Shown one piece after another: positions 61,591 to 64,000 of a DNA stretch of 64,000 nucleotides. The stretch is taken from NCBI RefSeq assembly GCF_027595985.1, contig NC_073302.1, positions 99,721,234-99,785,233 on the forward strand, given 5' to 3'. The stretch comes from Sorex araneus. Its lineage: Eukaryota > Chordata > Mammalia > Eulipotyphla > Soricidae. The position numbers and the translations under genes were made by a program. Under the pieces are notes generated by a model that searched no databases, was not told the DNA's origin, and worked only from the letters and a program-made list of their open reading frames with translations. How positions within the stretch are numbered: the stretch's first letter is position 1; each line of letters starts with the position of its first letter.

Positions 61591-62115
61591 CCTGATGGGG
61601 GGATGTGTGGTGGGACCCACAGCCCCGGGTCCTGATGGGGGGTGTGCGGTGGGACACTCAGCCCCAGGTCCTGATAGGAGGGTGTGCAGTGGGACCCCTG
61701 GCCCCAGGTCCTGGCAGGATGTGTGCAGTGGGACCCACAGTCCTGGGTCCTAATGGGGGTGTGTGCAGTGGGATCCCCAGCCCTGGGTCCTGGTGGGGGT
61801 ATGTGTGCAGTGGGACCCTCAGCCCGGGTCCTGGTGGGGGGATGTGTAGTGGAACCCTCAGCCATGGGTACTGATGGAGAGGTGTGCATTGGGACCCCCG
61901 CCCCAGGTCCTGGTGGGGCGTTGTACAGTGGGACCCTCAGCCCTGGGTCCTGGTAGTGGGGTATGCGATTGGATCCCCGGCCCCAGGTCCTGGTGGGGTG
62001 TGTGCAGTTGGACCCCTGGTCCCGGGTCCTGGCTGGGGGGTGTGCAGTGCGACTCCCAGCCCCGGGTCCTGATGGGGATGTGCAGTGGGACCCCTGGCCC
62101 CGGGTCCTGGTGGGA
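61591..62115 (+). repeat. About 42-bp minisatellite, about 12 copies
   Basis: Units of 39-46 bp built on 'gggtcctggtgggg', 'tgtgcagtgggacccc' and 'cagcccc', with substitutions and small indels. Moderately diverged between copies, so probably not recently homogenised. Confidence 0.9.
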
Positions 62116-63746
62116 CCCCCATCTCTCATTTTGTCGGCTTGGTTGACTTTTCTGCCCCAGTGGAGGCTTTGGACAAGGGTCCTTGGTCCTGAGGCCCAAC
62201 TCTCCCCCGGTTTCTGTGCCCTGAAGGCTGACGGTGGACCCCAGAAGCTGCACATGAGACTCTCCTTGCCCCCGGCCCCCCTCCCCCAGGCTCCTCTGTC
62301 CTCATTGTCTCCTCGTGGAGACAGATTTTGCTCTTCCTTCTGAAACTTCTAGAACTATTCCCCCTGTGACTTAGCCAGAAAATTGCATAAATCTGTTATG
62401 GTCGGGCTTGTATCTAGGTTTGGAAGATGTTTCTGGGGAAAAGTGGGTGTCCATCATCTCTCTGTCTCTCTGTCTGTTTCTATCGCTGTCTCTGTCTCCC
62501 TGTGTCTCTGTCTCTCTGTGTCTCTCTCCCAGCTTCTCCCCTGACGTTCACCTTCTCCATTGTGATGAACCAAGGAAGAAGAGCAGAAGCACGAGGGAGA
62601 CAGACGCTTAGTTGCCGGGTCTGAGTCTTGGGGGAGCCGAGGTGACTTGCCGGCTGTGGCAGTGGGTGAGTACAAGGGTTTGAGATCATTTAAGGAGATT
62701 GTTTTCCATTTCCTTGCTATAGCATCGATGTGAGGATGTAAATCTGAATTTGTTTGGGTGCGAAGTCTTGGATATTTAACTACATACAAACAAGGCTCTG
62801 ATGAAAGAGTGTTTAAAATATTGCGTATGCATAGAAAAAAATCCTCAAAATTCTCCACCCCCTGCCGTATCCTGAAGGGGTATGAGTGCAGATTTTGTGA
62901 AAATTTTGAAATGTTTTGGACAGAATTTGAGCTGTTTGACCAGCTGCTGTTTGGGGTGTGAATCGGCCGTTTCCGAGCAGGCCCAAGCTCTGCCCCCGGG
63001 ACTCTCCCTCCACCGCTCCGAAGTGACGTTTCACATTTTTCTGTTTTTAATATTTTTTCAGTGGCTGCATAAAACGTTATCCGAGGGATCCCGAGTGTTC
63101 TCCAGTCCCGCTAGGAGCAACTACAGAGAGGAAAGGCAAGAAGTGAAGGGCCTGCAGTCTGTCTCTGCACACCCGCATCCACTGCTCTCAGCCGCCACTG
63201 AGAACCTCAGTCACTGGCCCCCGGGGCGGGTTCGAAGAGGACTGTGCAGTCTTGCGGCTGCAGGGTTCCGATGAGGCTCAGAGACGGGCTGGGGCTGGAC
63301 AATGTGTGTCCCCGAGGGCCCGACTGGGCACCCCGGGCACCTGCCCAGCTTCCATCCCGGGCACCTCCTGGTCCCCCCCCCCCCCGCCCTGCTGGGGGCA
63401 GCCCTGGAGCACTGAGCTGGGAGTGACCCCCACTGTGGCTCAAAACCAAAACTGAAATCAAATAATGGCCACGGGCCAGGGAAAGCTCCTGAGACAGACG
63501 TGAGGACCGCGCTCCAGCGGTTATTGGGAATAACGCGGCCACACCGGCACTGCCCTGCTCTGGCTGCATGGGCCAGAGCCTGCGGGTCACACGACTGACC
63601 CCTCTCCACACGCCCTCACCCCCTGCCCCCCACAGATCATTCCCAGGCACCTGCACAAACACGTGGCATGTGGCAATCAATACCGTATACACTTGGTCAA
63701 GAAATTCTTATTAAATCGTGGGATTAAAAAGCCCAACAAGCAAGGC
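62116..63746. other. Intergenic DNA, no gene supported
   Basis: A CT-rich patch at 62455-62530 and a SINE body scrap near 63395-63450 ('ctggagcactgagctgggag'). No gene. Confidence 0.4.
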
Positions 63747-63803
<57 letters not shown>

Positions 63804-63810
63804 TATTATT
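63747..63810 (+). repeat. (ATT)n microsatellite
   Basis: About 20 TTA/ATT units. More ATT units follow the SINE at 63949, so the array and the SINE are interleaved. Confidence 0.9.
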
Positions 63811-63948
63811 CCCCTCTCGGAGAGCCTGGCAAACTACCTGTGCTTATTGGATAAGCCAAAAACAGTAACAATTAAGTCTCTCAATGAGAGATGTTACTGG
63901 TGCCCACTTGAACAAATCGATGAGTAATGGGATGACAGTGACAGTGAT
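63811..63948 (+). mobile_element. 5'-truncated type B SINE
   Basis: Only the second half of the type B body is present ('cccctctcggagagcctggc' to 'gatgacagtgacagtg'). The tRNA-like head is missing. Confidence 0.8.
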
Positions 63949-64000
63949 TATTATTATTATTATTTCTGGGTATATTTCACCTAGGAGCTGCTACCTACTC

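Overview
The window is nuclear DNA of a eutherian mammal, probably a shrew (Soricidae). Two things support this: one split vertebrate gene with GT-AG introns, and dozens of tRNA-headed SINEs of the kind I recall from Sorex (the SOR family), with LINE-1 copies throughout. The species call rests on memory of that SINE consensus, not on a search. There are no bacterial features: no operons, CRISPR arrays or insertion sequences.

The only gene I can establish is TENT4A (also PAPD7, POLS or TRF4-1), a non-canonical nuclear poly(A)/nucleotidyl transferase on the + strand. A CpG island (about 37.65-39.4 kb) holds the promoter, 5'UTR and first coding exon. Thirteen coding exons run from the ATG at 38462 to the TAG ending at 54554. 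All splice phases join into an intact 785-residue protein with the catalytic Asp triad, the PAP-associated domain and a basic C-terminus. The 3'UTR runs to a polyadenylation signal at 55629-55634. It contains a consensus Pumilio site and an 8-mer match to the miR-25/32/92 family.

Region 1-22.3 kb is AT-rich and built largely of repeats: L1 3' ends, a perfectly bounded solo LTR with a 6-bp target duplication (7233-7565), a young L1 (8873-10587) inserted into an older LTR-like repeat, a twin-primed inverted L1 (18.86-20.46 kb) and the 5' half of another L1 (20.46-22.29 kb). One stretch at 5741-5863 looks like an orphan terminal coding exon. At about 22.29 kb the composition switches abruptly to GC-rich at a truncated L1 joined to a 575-bp polypyrimidine tract.

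Region 22.3-37.6 kb is GC-rich, without recognisable genes, and carries GT-rich DNA, minisatellites, polypurine tracts, SINEs and L1 remnants. The introns of TENT4A carry VNTR-type minisatellites, notably in introns 1 and 2. Downstream, 55.65-64 kb is intergenic: GT/CA-rich DNA, LTR-like repeats, a SINE nested within a SINE, a 42-bp minisatellite and an (ATT)n microsatellite. Most long open frames in the GC-rich and simple-repeat DNA are composition artefacts. I found no novel multi-gene system. The most unusual signals are the in-frame CGG/polyglycine tract just upstream of the TENT4A start, the repeat-flanked 47-bp catalytic exon 3, the orphan exon and the perfect 53-bp inverted repeat.
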